Below, one piece after another: positions 27,527-37,809 of a DNA stretch of 64,000 nt. The notes under the pieces are model-generated. The model was not told where the DNA came from. It did not search any database and worked only from the letters and a program-made list of their open reading frames with translations. This DNA comes from JAGVPT01 sp963772165 (GTDB taxonomy: Bacteria; Bacteroidota; Ignavibacteria; UBA10030; UBA8401): positions 1-64,000 of the forward strand of contig CAVYWA010000022.1 of NCBI GenBank assembly GCA_963772165.1. The letters run 5' to 3'. The position numbers and the translations under genes are program-made. Every line of letters begins with the position of its first letter. Position 1 is the stretch's first letter.

Positions 27527-28714
27527 TCAAGTGGTGAGCATGCGATCCTCAATTCCACCAAGCCGGGAATCCTGAAAAAGCCCTTTTGTGGACTGACCAT
27601 ATTTCGTCTTGGAAGAACCTACGACGAAGAGGGTGAATAAAAATACAGGATTATGATTATAAAAGATCGTGTCACTAGTAATTGCGGCGACGAGAATTGC
27701 CAGCACAACGTAAATGGATTTCCTGTCTTTCACCCGTAGCAGCAAACGATAAATGACGATGAAGAAGCATACGAACATCACAATCCCGAAAGAGAGGAGT
27801 ATTCTAAGGTAACTTGAGTGAGGATTATTCAGCAAGGATGTGCCCCCCCAAACCTCTACAAAGGGGAGATCGTGATCTCTGAAGCCAAGCAGAATTCGCA
27901 GCAACGATGATCCCTTTAAAAGATCGAAATACTCGTTCCAGATATCGGATCTTCCATGGGTAATTGCAGCAAAAACTAAGTCGTCAATCTTCATCAGGTC
28001 ACCGATGATCATCGGAACCAGAAAACTGAGAAATATCAACGAAACAAAAACCGTCTTTTTTGTTTTCTGAATGGACGAAGGAAGGGCAAAGTACAGCAGA
28101 GGCACAACAGCCATGCCCCATGGTGTCAGTCTCAACGACCAAATTACATTAATTAAAGCTAAGAGAATGATGAACAATGCTTCCCGTCTTTCCTTTCTGA
28201 AAACGAAATTGAGAATCAATACCAGCATACTGTATGCATCAATCCCTCCTGTTGAACCGTCAAATCCGATTAGTGTGGTAATATTTTGTTCAAAGAGAAG
28301 ATCGTCAAATTGGTTGATACCAACATCCGCCGCTGAGCGAAAACCTGCGTTAAAAAAATTGAAATACACCAGATAGGATAAAATTACATAAACAACATAG
28401 GTTACGTTGACGAATTTTAAATACGATGAAAAATCGGTTTCAATGTGATCAAAGGCAAGGGAAAAAAATGAGAAGTAGATTAAGAAAGAAATCTCCCTCC
28501 AATTTACGCCCCATAGAGGAATAAGAATAAGGTTGAGGAGGACAATGAGCGCAAGAATAGCTTCTTTTCTTTCAAACCTACCATCCGTCTTCGTTGGATA
28601 ATACTTTACAAATAATAGGATTGAGAAGAGTGCATACAATCCAGATAAAGCCGGATATCTAAATGTTGTCAAATACACGATAAAGGTAAGGTAGCAGATG
28701 GCAATATACATCAT
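27527..28714 (-). CDS. wzy: O-antigen polymerase/ligase-like membrane protein (Wzy candidate)
   Basis: A 395-residue protein with about ten to twelve hydrophobic segments and a larger loop near residues 230-310. That loop contains THGRSDIWNEYFDLLKGSSL and NNPHSSYLRILLSFGI, close to the H/N-rich periplasmic motif of Wzy/WaaL proteins. Position between flippase/glycosyltransferase genes and the assembly enzymes supports an O-unit polymerase. Its ATG overlaps the stop of the upstream gene (ATGA), so the two are translationally coupled. Wzy and WaaL cannot be separated by sequence alone. Confidence 0.75.
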   Translation of the reverse strand: MMYIAICYLTFIVYLTTFRYPALSGLYALFSILLFVKYYPTKTDGRFERKEAILALIVLLNLILIPLWGVNWREISFLIYFSFFSLAFDHIETDFSSYLKFVNVTYVVYVILSYLVYFNFFNAGFRSAADVGINQFDDLLFEQNITTLIGFDGSTGGIDAYSMLVLILNFVFRKERREALFIILLALINVIWSLRLTPWGMAVVPLLYFALPSSIQKTKKTVFVSLIFLSFLVPMIIGDLMKIDDLVFAAITHGRSDIWNEYFDLLKGSSLLRILLGFRDHDLPFVEVWGGTSLLNNPHSSYLRILLSFGIVMFVCFFIVIYRLLLRVKDRKSIYVVLAILVAAITSDTIFYNHNPVFLFTLFVVGSSKTKYGQSTKGLFQDSRLGGIEDRMLTT

Positions 28715-29863
28715 TCGTAATTGCTGGCATTCTTTAAGACTGAGACAAATTCATTGTTTTGGTTATCAATGGTTAATTCATTATTCACGACAAACTCTCG
28801 AACATATTTTACCAATTCGCTCCAATGTGTTGGACAAAATATTCCTAGTGAATTCATGATGGAATCCGCTTCTTTGTTTTCCGTTTTGATCAACTTTGAC
28901 ATGCTAACGGCACATATTCCTGCAAGCTTCGCATTGATTAATGCCGATGAATAAGTCGACAACACTATGCTATTACGGCTATACATGGCCTCAACAGGCA
29001 AAAATGGATCGTCTATAATTTCGGCACCTTTTAAGCCGTTGAATTTATAAGGATTCTCAATAGGATGCGTCTTGATAAGCAGTCGATACTCAATCAGCTT
29101 CTTTCGAAGTTGTTCAAGGCATCTGATCTCATCGATCAACTGGCATTCATACGCTTCAACTGATGCATTTGAAACATATATCATATATTTGCGATCTGAC
29201 AATACGAGTTCTTCTCTAAGTATTCCTTTTATCCTCGAGTTATCAATTACCGGTAACTTGAAAGCAGGCTTTCCGGCTATAACACTCTTTTCTGGAAAGC
29301 TTGCCAACGAATAATCAAATATCGTTGATCGTCCATAACTAAAACTATCGCTGATATAGGCCAACTTAAACAGTTTAACAACGATCTTTTTTACAATGTT
29401 AAGGACTGCGCTCCTTGGAGGCATTATATGAAACGATTCCCTCATCGACTAAAAAACCAACACTGCCATATAGCTCCTTCGAGAGGCCAACGAACATTTC
29501 TACCGGCTTTTCTTTATCACTAAAAAAAAATACGTTATCAATTGGACCAAGATCACGCAATATTTTCCTAATTCTTTCAATTTCTACTTTATGATATTTT
29601 ACATAATCGAAAATGTTCCATATCCTTTTTTCACCATTTCGATCAAACATAAGATGTTTGTGGAAAAAGACATCATAATTAAACAGATGGTCGAAAGACT
29701 TAAATATTTGCGAGTTTGACCCACGAGCACCCCCGGAAAAATTGAAAACATTAAGCGTAATAACATAGGCTCTTGTGCCTTTATGTTTTTGATTAATCAG
29801 ATCTATAATCTGACAGCTTCGAAAAACATGGTAAGGTCTATGGCATACGAAGAGTATATTCAT
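28711..29863 (-). CDS. Sialyltransferase-like glycosyltransferase (GT52/polysialyltransferase type), frameshifted
   Basis: Two frames (29399-29863 and 28711-29445) make one gene of about 380 residues. The first starts MNILFVCHRPYHVFRSCQII and has VFFFSDKEKPVEMF and GFLVDEGIVSYNAS, like the DG(x)SY block of bacterial sialyl/polysialyltransferases. The second has KYMIYVSN, LLIKTHPIENPYKF with an HP motif, and VLSTYSSALINAKLAG, matching the S(S/T) motif of the same fold. The join is at about 29410. The adjacent pseudaminic acid genes make a nonulosonic acid transferase plausible. The start is one base after the flippase stop. Confidence 0.7.
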
Positions 29864-29864
29864 G

Positions 29865-31277
29865 TCAACTGATGTTGCCAATCAAATAGCTGAGATCGAA
29901 GCCATGCCTGTTCATTTTGTAAAGAAGCACTGAGTAATACAAGAAAGGAATAACAAATACCAATTTACTCTGTACATAGCCATTGAAAAAAAGAAAACAT
30001 ACTATCACGGTCGCCAGCGGCAACAATAAGTAGAAACAAAAGTAGTTCAGAATATATCGCATGCTTTTGTCCATAAGGAGCAAACTTATGATCGTAATGG
30101 AAACAGTATAACCAAGAATCGCTAAGCTTGATGCAAGAGCAATGCCATCTAAACCCAGCCCCATTTTATAGAACAAATAGGCACATAAGACTTTTCCTAT
30201 TATTGAGCATAGAAGAACTATTATTAATATTTTTATTTTAAATAGTGTGTTCAATATGTTGATACCATATATTGCTATTGGGATGATAATAAGCTCTGCA
30301 GGCACAATGCCATTGACATAAGCTGGTAGAAACGCCTTAACGATGAATGGCAATATGTAAATGAATGTCCCAATTAACAAAGGCATCGCTATCGACAACA
30401 AAATAGAAGGGAGAATTGAAACTTTATCCAGTTTGTCAATCCTGCTTGATTGGCCAAATACAAGATTTAGTTTTGGATAAATTACCTGACTAATAGCGTC
30501 TGGAACCTGCTGAGAGAAAACAAATGCCATTATGGCTAGTCCATAGTAGCCTAATGTTGTCATATCGTAAAACCGAACAATTAATAATCTATCAACAGTT
30601 ATTAAAAACGTATATCCCATTCCGATTAAAATCAAAGGTAAACCAACCTTGACAATCTGGAGATAGACGTGAGAATCAAAGCGAATAGAAAATAGATGCT
30701 TTTTCTTTATGTAAACAAACGAGATCGTAACCAGGGGAACCAAAAATATTGAAATTAGTTGGCCCCAAATATTAAATCGCCAAACTAGTATGACTGTCAG
30801 GAACAGTAGCGCAATTGAATAGAAGGTAATAATGCTCGATGCTGCCCGAAAACGGCTGTGTGAATATGAGAACATAATGTGATATTCATAAACAGCATTG
30901 ACTATAATTCCTAGCGCTGCCATAATCACGGCAAACAATGGTAGACCTCTCAAAAAAACAAGGGAAAATGTCACGATGAGAAAGGCGGTGAGGCCGGTAG
31001 ATATCAAAAGACCAGTAAAACCCACATCGTTCAATTTAGAAGCATACTTTTCATCATCCCTTCCCAAATTCATTGGTATTTCCCGACTGATGCCGCTAGA
31101 CACCCCTAAGTTCGAAATGGGCCCATATTTGTTCACCAAATCAATCAAAGAAAAAAATCCATAATTGGTCGGTCCTAATAATTTTGCCGAAACTATTCCA
31201 GCTAAGAACTTTGAAACCAGTCTTAGGAAATTTGAAAAGAGGACGTAAACACTTGATTGAAGAATGCTCTTAAACAA
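29865..31277 (-). CDS. wzx: O-unit flippase, Wzx-type (MOP superfamily)
   Basis: A 470-residue inner-membrane protein with about twelve to fourteen helices. The N-terminus (VYVLFSNFLRLVSKFLAGIVSAKLLGPTNYGFFSLI) is typical of oligosaccharide flippases. It moves undecaprenyl-linked repeat units to the periplasm for polymerisation by Wzy. It lies downstream of the pseudaminic acid genes and one base upstream of the glycosyltransferase gene, as expected for an O-unit export block. Confidence 0.9.
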   Translation of the reverse strand: MFKSILQSSVYVLFSNFLRLVSKFLAGIVSAKLLGPTNYGFFSLIDLVNKYGPISNLGVSSGISREIPMNLGRDDEKYASKLNDVGFTGLLISTGLTAFLIVTFSLVFLRGLPLFAVIMAALGIIVNAVYEYHIMFSYSHSRFRAASSIITFYSIALLFLTVILVWRFNIWGQLISIFLVPLVTISFVYIKKKHLFSIRFDSHVYLQIVKVGLPLILIGMGYTFLITVDRLLIVRFYDMTTLGYYGLAIMAFVFSQQVPDAISQVIYPKLNLVFGQSSRIDKLDKVSILPSILLSIAMPLLIGTFIYILPFIVKAFLPAYVNGIVPAELIIIPIAIYGINILNTLFKIKILIIVLLCSIIGKVLCAYLFYKMGLGLDGIALASSLAILGYTVSITIISLLLMDKSMRYILNYFCFYLLLPLATVIVCFLFFNGYVQSKLVFVIPFLYYSVLLYKMNRHGFDLSYLIGNIS

Positions 31278-31567
31278 ATGAATTATCGCTTAAATAAATG
31301 AATTGCACTGCAGGGTACGAGGCAGTTGAAATGCTAACATATGTTGGCATCCATATTGTAGAATCCGACAGTCGCCGTACCTACCTAGGAAGCCAGGTAG
31401 AAAGAAACCTGAGAGATTAAAAAAACGATTTGAGCTATGTTTGGTCGAACAATCAGTCTGAGTACTTCAAAAACGTTTGATTCATAAATATATCTATAGA
31501 AGAACAACCAGATAGAATAAGAATTTGTGCTGCCGCAATATCAGTTCACCATAATATGATGTACAGT

Positions 31568-32594
31568 TCATTTAATTAATTGCTCCATTTTCAAAGGAGT
31601 CCCACGGTCCAAATTTATCAATGCTTTCTTCCCTAATATTTCACGCTGATACTTGGGATGCATCCCAAAACCTGGCCGTATAGATCGTACATTTTCTTCA
31701 GTGATAACTTCGCCTGCTTTGATGTCTTTCACCACATAAAGAGACCTACAGAATTCTCTTCCGGATTTCATTTTTTCAGTCAATTTATAGCTCACTTCAC
31801 CGATTGCTTTTTCAGCCAAACGCACTGATTTAACCATCTCGGTAAACTCTTTCTCGTCTAGAGAAAATGAAGCATCTGGGCCGCCTATGGAGTGATCAAG
31901 AATAAAATGCTTCTCAATAATTTTGGCCCCAAACGCAGTCGCGACGACTGGAGCCACGATACCCATGGTATGATCCGAAAGACCGCTGATTACGCCAAAT
32001 CTATCAGCTAAATCTTTCACCATAACCATATTGGCCTCTTCGATGGGAGCAGGATAGCTTGATGTGCATTTTAGCAAAGCAATCCGATTGTTCCCCTGAT
32101 TTCTGCAAGCTGCTATTGCCAATTCAATATCTTCTTCTTCCGCTATTCCTGTCGAGATGATGACCGGCTTCCTTTTAGATGCAACATATTCGATAAGGGG
32201 AATATCGGTTATCTCAAAAGATGCTATTTTATAGGCAGGCGCATTTAGTCCTTCCAATAGGTCAACCGCGGTTTTATCGAAGGGGCTGCTAAAACAAACC
32301 AGACCTTCAGCTTTCGCTGCTGCGAATAGTTGCGGGTGCCATTCCCATGGAGTATAAGCCTCCTTGTATAAATCGTATAAATACCTCCCATCCCATATCA
32401 GTACCTTGCTTTATTTTGAAGTCATCTGTTTTTGCGTTAATCGTAATGGTATCCGCGGTATAAGTTTGCAGTTTGATGGCATCGGCCCCTGAACGCTTGG
32501 CCGCTTTAATGGTTGCTAACGCCGTATTCAAACTGCCATTGTGGTTAGCAGATAGTTCGGCGATGATAAAGACGTGATTATTTTTATCAAACAT
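31568..32594 (-). CDS. pseI: Pseudaminic acid synthase, frameshifted
   Basis: NeuB-family synthase that condenses the 2,4-diacetamido-trideoxy-altrose sugar with phosphoenolpyruvate. The N-terminal piece has HVFIIAELSANHNGSL at 7-22, GADAIKLQTYTADTIT and KIKQGT, all typical of PseI. At about 32400 the frame changes; the shifted reading gives WDGRYLYDLYKEAYTPWEWH and then FSSPFDKTAVDLLEGL..PAYKIASFEI. The rest includes GLSDHTMG and the C-terminal SAF domain (LYVVKDIKAGEVITEENVRS). It follows the ATP-grasp gene by three bases. Confidence 0.9.
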
Positions 32595-32597
32595 TTT

Positions 32598-33736
32598 TTA
32601 ATTAAGTCTAGTTAATAAAGCATCTATTTCAGATCGATGATCAGCACACAAGATCAAATGTCCCATTCTATCAAGGGAATTTTCGATATTCCTCTTATGA
32701 AATTCTTTAATTTCATAAGAGATTATGCTTGATAAATTGTGATTGATAAATTCTTTACACTTTTGGTAATTTTTATTATTGAGAAATTGTACGGCAGCTG
32801 TCTTACTTTCTTTAATATTCAAATCAATACTTTCACCCAAAGAAACTTTGATTAAATTAGTTAACATATCAACCCCGGTAGCCAAAGGCACTAAATCAGA
32901 TGTAATATAATCACCCCCTAATCGACATCCTATTTCGATAATAAAAACACCCTCGTCATTTATTTTAACTTCCGTATGGGTGGGAGAATTATTAACACCT
33001 AGTTTTTGCAAGGCTGTAATAACAGTCTTTTTGATGGCATCCTCCTCCGATGAGCGAATATTTGCAGGAACAATATGACAATCTTCAACAAAAAAACCTG
33101 ATTTCTCATCTCCAATAACTTTCTCAGTAATTGCTACGACAGTGGTAACGTTTTTTTGAGTAAACGTTTCAACACTAAATTCTCGTCCTTCAATAAAGGC
33201 TTCAACTATTACCTCCCCAGTTCTCGAAAACTTTGCAGAGATAGGATATTGCTGCATAAGCCCTTCTTTGTTGTTTATTCGTTTCACTCCTCTACTTGCC
33301 GATGAATCTACCGGTTTTATAATCATCGGGAAATCACATAAGCTTTCTAAGTCAGAATTTGATTTTAATAGTTATAAAAAGGTGTCTTTATACTGTTTTT
33401 GGCTAAGAACTCTCGTTGTAGATATTTATTTGTACAAATATGTGCTACTTCTATTGTCATGGCTCTTAAATGAAGTTCTCCACAAACCTTTGCAACGGTA
33501 TTAATAGGATAGTCGGATGTTGTTAGGATACCATTAATTTGAAGTCTTTCGGCTTCTTTTAAAACTGCATCAACATCATTGGTGCTAATACATAATTTCT
33601 CATCTGCAAATTCAAAACCAGGAGCATTGGGATCAATATCAACAATGATTATATACAACCCATTTGATTTGGCTTTCTTAATTATTGGAACCTGCATTTC
33701 TCCGGCACCAAGTATCATTATCTTTTTCTTTTTCAT
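32598..33736 (-). CDS. ATP-grasp carboxylate-amine ligase-like protein, frameshifted
   Basis: About 380 residues over two frames. The start MKKKKIMILGAGEMQVPII is a Rossmann-like pre-ATP-grasp domain, with ILTTSDYPINTVAKVCGEL. After FYNY an indel at about 33350 leads to LKSNSDLESLCDFPMIIKPV and DSSASRGVKRI, the ATP-grasp phosphate-contacting region. FVEAFIEGREFSVE and EIGCRLGGDYI supply the ATP/metal acidic residues. Such enzymes ligate an amino acid or acid to an amine. Its position between pseG and pseI suggests a sugar modification, which is inference. Confidence 0.8.
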
Positions 33737-34062
33737 ATACGCTTGTGCTTCAGAGTGTCGATTTATATTCTCCAAAAATAACGATCTCTGAATTTGCTAC
33801 TAATTGATTAGTCTGGTAAATATCCAAGTTAGCATTAGTTTCTTCTATTGTTCCAATCACCATCGACCCGATCAACCTCCCATCCATACTGGTAAAACAA
33901 TAAAGAATGTTCTGAAATATCTATGAGATCAAACTTCCTGTTTGCCCGGAAAGAGATAAATAACTAGTGAATCAATGTTTGAGGGTATAAGAAAAGGTTT
34001 AACACTATTTATTGACGTAAGGACACTATAAAGGATGGTAGTTGTTCTTTGTTGGTACACTA
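33737..34062. other. 326-base gap with possible gene remnants
   Basis: Several short open stretches on the minus strand read like decayed protein, for example a segment containing NSVKPFLIPSNIDSLVIYLF at about 33950-34050 and another containing GRLIGSMVIGTIEETNANL at about 33800-33870, in different frames. They match nothing I recognise. The position between pseG and the ATP-grasp gene would suit a lost pathway gene. Confidence 0.4.
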
Positions 34063-35070
34063 TCACAATTTATCAATCTGGAATAATACATGGTCCACAA
34101 TTCTATTTGCTCCCATTCCATCGACGCATGATCTTCCAATTATGCTTTTCCTTTGTCTTAATTCCTGATCGGAGATTAATCTATTTAAAGCTATCAATAT
34201 TTTATCATCGATGAATTCCCCTTCCCAGGATATTGCATCATCAATAAATCCGGCATACAGCCACCCCTCAATATCAGTAATCTGATTATCAATAATTAAT
34301 ACTGCAACCGTTGGCGCACCCACGCGGGCCAATTCACACAAAGTTTGTCCACCGGCAGAAATTACAATGTCTGCCTTTAAGAAAAGTTCCAGCATTTTAT
34401 TTCCATCTGGAAAAAACACGAGCTCAATGGAGGAGTTACCTTCAGAGATATTCCTTAACTCATTAACATTTTCCCTGGAGAAACTTTGTCCTATTGCTAC
34501 CGTTTTTAAAATATTAGCGGAAGTATGTTTTAATAAAAGATTTAAGACCCTAGGACAAATGTTTCGTATATCCCCTCCACCCATGGTTATTAAAATTTCA
34601 GACACATTGGCATTTATTTTTTTTTCAGCAATATTCCAGAAAGGTTTTCGTAATGAAACATATTGACATCCCAAAAGGTAGCTGCATCGAGGGTTTGATG
34701 AGGTCGTATACTTTTTTTCTGCAAAAGGTGTCCAATTTATTATTACACCTCGATCATAAGTTAATCTTCTATAATCGTCAATAAAAACCGGTAAACGTGA
34801 GTATTTGGTAATCTCTGTAACAACTTCGTTTTTCGCATGATAGGAATCTAAAATTACAATATCAGATGTAATAATTTCATCATGCAAACGCTGAACGTTT
34901 TCATTCCAATCATAAAAAACATGGGGCGCCTCTTTAATCCCAGCATTACCATTAATGATAAACTCCCCATTTATATTCCGCTCCTTAAATGCCATAAACA
35001 ATGAAAGACAGCGTGTAATATGCCCCATCCCATATATGCTACCTCCTTCTGTTATGAATATGGCCTTCAT
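34063..35070 (-). CDS. pseG: UDP-2,4-diacetamido-2,4,6-trideoxy-beta-L-altropyranose hydrolase
   Basis: Removes UDP in the pseudaminic acid pathway. The GT-B-like 335-residue protein has GSIYGMGHITRCLSL with the conserved His17, VILDSYHAKNE, FIDDYRRLTYD, ITMGGGDIRN for the UDP site, and a late ISAGGQTLCELARVG(A)PT segment, all PseG hallmarks. It lies directly downstream of pseF in transcription order. Confidence 0.93.
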   Translation of the reverse strand: MKAIFITEGGSIYGMGHITRCLSLFMAFKERNINGEFIINGNAGIKEAPHVFYDWNENVQRLHDEIITSDIVILDSYHAKNEVVTEITKYSRLPVFIDDYRRLTYDRGVIINWTPFAEKKYTTSSNPRCSYLLGCQYVSLRKPFWNIAEKKINANVSEILITMGGGDIRNICPRVLNLLLKHTSANILKTVAIGQSFSRENVNELRNISEGNSSIELVFFPDGNKMLELFLKADIVISAGGQTLCELARVGAPTVAVLIIDNQITDIEGWLYAGFIDDAISWEGEFIDDKILIALNRLISDQELRQRKSIIGRSCVDGMGANRIVDHVLFQIDKL

Positions 35071-35131
35071 TTAATATTAAAAAAATCTTATTGCGATGTA
35101 CTTCTGCGTTAATGGCTTTGGAGTAATTACA

Positions 35132-35818
35132 TTATTTCGCTAATAATTGGTATTTCATTTCAGCGAGTTTCCAGTCCATCTCGTTATCAATATCCTGCGC
35201 TTCTGTCTCTGAAATTTCTATGCCACCACAATTATCCGTAATAATATTTTTTGTTTTGGAGAATTGGTCAACTTGTATCCAATAAAATTGGCCGGAATCA
35301 TGAAATGCGGGCGGAAGATCTTGCGATCGTGAAAGAAGGTATTCCGGCCAATTCATTTGAACTTTGCCCTCAATCATTTTCAAACTACGCAAAATTGGAT
35401 AACTAAACCGGACCAATGGAAACACGGCATCGAAGTTCTTTTTATTCAATAGTTCAAATGCCTCAATAAGTCTCACTGGTGTAATTAATGGTGCAGCAGG
35501 ATATAAACAGCAAACATAATCGAAATGTCTACCGTTTAACCTGTAGGATTCAATCACTTCTATCAACACTTCTGCTGTGGTTGCAAAATCATCAGAATTT
35601 TTCTTGCTTCGCATAAACGGAACATTGGCTCCATTTTGCACGGCAATTTTCGCTATTTCTTCATCATCGGTCGAAACCATAACCTCATCAAATAACTTAC
35701 TTCTCAATGCGGCTTCAATTGAATACGTAATAATTGGCTTCCCAAGAAAATCTTTGATATTCTTACGCGGTATACGTTTACTACCTCCGCGCGCAGGTAT
35801 GATGGCGAGGTTACGCAT
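35132..35818 (-). CDS. pseF: Pseudaminic acid cytidylyltransferase
   Basis: Activates pseudaminic acid with CTP to CMP-pseudaminic acid. The N-terminal IPARGGSKRIPRKNIK at 7-22 is the nucleotidyltransferase loop. VSTDDEEIA and LYPAAPLITP follow, and FHDSGQFYWI is characteristic of PseF rather than NeuA. The 228-residue length is typical. Its start overlaps the end of the acetyltransferase-like gene by eight bases. Confidence 0.93.
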   Translation of the reverse strand: MRNLAIIPARGGSKRIPRKNIKDFLGKPIITYSIEAALRSKLFDEVMVSTDDEEIAKIAVQNGANVPFMRSKKNSDDFATTAEVLIEVIESYRLNGRHFDYVCCLYPAAPLITPVRLIEAFELLNKKNFDAVFPLVRFSYPILRSLKMIEGKVQMNWPEYLLSRSQDLPPAFHDSGQFYWIQVDQFSKTKNIITDNCGGIEISETEAQDIDNEMDWKLAEMKYQLLAK

Positions 35819-36443
35819 TTTTGTTTGGTTTTAGAATCAGATGAGGACTCGAACCAAAAACGATAACATTACAACCAATATTTTGATCCTTGATAAATGA
35901 ATCAGCAGCAATAATTACATTATTACCAATAAGAGAATCTCCAATCACAACGCTGTTTGCTAGCATTGTTACATTTTCGCCTAAAACAGGATAAATACCT
36001 TTATTGTTTCCAATAGTACAACCCTGTGAAAATGAAAAGTAATTTCCAAATGTCCCTCTGCCTATAACACTACCCAGCGGATGATCAAGCATAAAAATAT
36101 CAGGAAGGGTTACTTCGTAAAACAAATCTACGCTATTCAACAGCCTATTGAGATAATAAATTTTATCGCAAGTTTTGGAATATTGAGCAGATTTTCTGTA
36201 AAGTGCATTGCTTAAAAAATACAAAAAAATGCACCACTGACCTGAATGGAAAGGATTAAAATAAGTTTCACCATTGTTATGGTAATATTTATTGGGTGTT
36301 GCTGAAAAACAATACTCCGTCCTCTTCAATACTTCAGTATAAATGCCTTCAATCAGCTTAAACTCTTCATCACTTATAAGAAAAAAAGAGAGTTGCTTAT
36401 AGAGTAATTTTAAAATAAAGTCGCTTGTGTAATCGCATTTCAT
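35811..36443 (-). CDS. Hexapeptide-repeat acetyltransferase, serine acetyltransferase-like
   Basis: A 210-residue protein. The N-terminal half is helical. The C-terminal half has left-handed beta-helix hexapeptide repeats (HPLGSVIGRGTFGNYFSFSQ.CTIGNNKG, NVTMLANSVVIGDSLIGNNV, FGSSPHLIL), as in serine O-acetyltransferases. It is translationally coupled to pseC upstream (ATGA) and overlaps pseF downstream. No GNAT-type PseH is visible in the window, so this enzyme could supply the 4-N-acetylation or add an O-acetyl group. Both ideas are inference from position. Confidence 0.8.
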   Translation of the reverse strand: MKCDYTSDFILKLLYKQLSFFLISDEEFKLIEGIYTEVLKRTEYCFSATPNKYYHNNGETYFNPFHSGQWCIFLYFLSNALYRKSAQYSKTCDKIYYLNRLLNSVDLFYEVTLPDIFMLDHPLGSVIGRGTFGNYFSFSQGCTIGNNKGIYPVLGENVTMLANSVVIGDSLIGNNVIIAADSFIKDQNIGCNVIVFGSSPHLILKPNKNA

Positions 36444-37591
36444 ATAAAGTAATTATTGATCGTCTTACAAACAAAATCTTGATCTTTCCTTGGTAAGGTA
36501 GGATACATCGGTAAGCTTAGGCAATGTTTGTAATAATTTTCGGCACAGGGTAAATCGCCCTCTTTCCAACCAAACTGTCGGTAGTAAGGCATCATATGAA
36601 CGGGAACATAATGTACCTGTGCAAAAATATTTTCTTGCCGTAAGTAGTCGTACAATCCCTTTCTATCTTCTACTTCAATGATATACAAATGATATGCATG
36701 CCCTTTGACAAAGCCAGATTGCCCCTTTATATACGGTTTATCTTTAAACGCCTGATCATAGATCGCTGCAATTTCCTTTCGTCTTTGCAGTCCCTTATCA
36801 GCTCTTTGTAATTGACTATGCCCGAGAGCTGCCTGAAAATCAGTTATCCGATAATTAAATCCTAATTCCTGCATTTCATAATACCAACCGCCTTGGTTTT
36901 CATGCATTAGACCACGGTCCTTGGTAATCCCATGGGTACGGAGTAAGAGTAGCTCCCTATACAATTTTTCATCATTGGTTGTTACCATACCGCCTTCACC
37001 ACAGGTAATGTGTTTCACCGGATGGAAAGAGAATATTGCCAATTCGGCAAATTCACCATTGCCACAGTTATGTCCGATGCCTTTCGAATCAGTAAAGTAT
37101 CCGCCGGGGGCATGACAGGCATCTTCGATAATCCAGCAACCGAATTCATCGGCCAGTTTACGGAAAGCCTCTAGGTCAATTGGGTGTCCGGCAAAATCAA
37201 CAGGAATAATTCCTTTGTATGTCCCTTTCGGAGATGCTCCTAATAATTCCTTTACTTTTTTAATGTCTAATAAATAGGTGTTGGGGTCAATATCAGCAAA
37301 AACAACTTCGCCACCTGCATACCGAACGCAGTTTGCGGAGGCCGCAAAGGTTACCGGTGTCGTAATAACCTTATCTCCAGGTTTTACACCTATGGCAAGC
37401 GCACAAAGATGTAATGCAGCGGTGCCATTTGCAACGACCACTGCATATTTGCAACCGATGTAAGTTGCAAATGACTTTTCAAATTCCTGTATTTTCGGAC
37501 CTTGCGTCAAAAAATCCGATTTAAGAACATCTATGACAGCCTGAATATCTTCATCGGTAATATTTTGCCGTCCATAAGGAATTGGTTTCAT
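36440..37591 (-). CDS. pseC: UDP-4-amino-4,6-dideoxy-N-acetyl-beta-L-altrosamine transaminase
   Basis: PLP-dependent aminotransferase acting on the PseB product. MKPIPYGRQNITDEDIQAV is the typical PseC start, EDACHA at 156-161 holds the cofactor Asp157, and FSFHPVKHITCGEGG places the Schiff-base lysine at Lys193. The 383-residue length is normal. A second, decayed copy lies immediately upstream at about 37810-38262. Confidence 0.95.
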   Translation of the reverse strand: MKPIPYGRQNITDEDIQAVIDVLKSDFLTQGPKIQEFEKSFATYIGCKYAVVVANGTAALHLCALAIGVKPGDKVITTPVTFAASANCVRYAGGEVVFADIDPNTYLLDIKKVKELLGASPKGTYKGIIPVDFAGHPIDLEAFRKLADEFGCWIIEDACHAPGGYFTDSKGIGHNCGNGEFAELAIFSFHPVKHITCGEGGMVTTNDEKLYRELLLLRTHGITKDRGLMHENQGGWYYEMQELGFNYRITDFQAALGHSQLQRADKGLQRRKEIAAIYDQAFKDKPYIKGQSGFVKGHAYHLYIIEVEDRKGLYDYLRQENIFAQVHYVPVHMMPYYRQFGWKEGDLPCAENYYKHCLSLPMYPTLPRKDQDFVCKTINNYFI

Positions 37592-37809
37592 AATAGAATT
37601 CTGAAATTAGGAAATGTCTCTTAATTCATTTGCTCATTTCTTCAATCTCAACCCGATGCCGGCTCTTTCCCAAATTACTTCTAACTCACGGTTTATTCCC
37701 TGCGTTTTGAAGTGATCCACCGATGTTACACAAAATAGATAAAAGGGGAATACTTGAGAACAACCCACAACAGAACAAAGGGCGATCCTGATGAACAACT
37801 CAACTTTGG
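37592..37809. other. Gap between pseC and the pseC pseudogene
   Basis: No coding features that I can support. It probably belongs to the decayed remainder of the pseC-like copy, but I could not align it. Confidence 0.35.
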
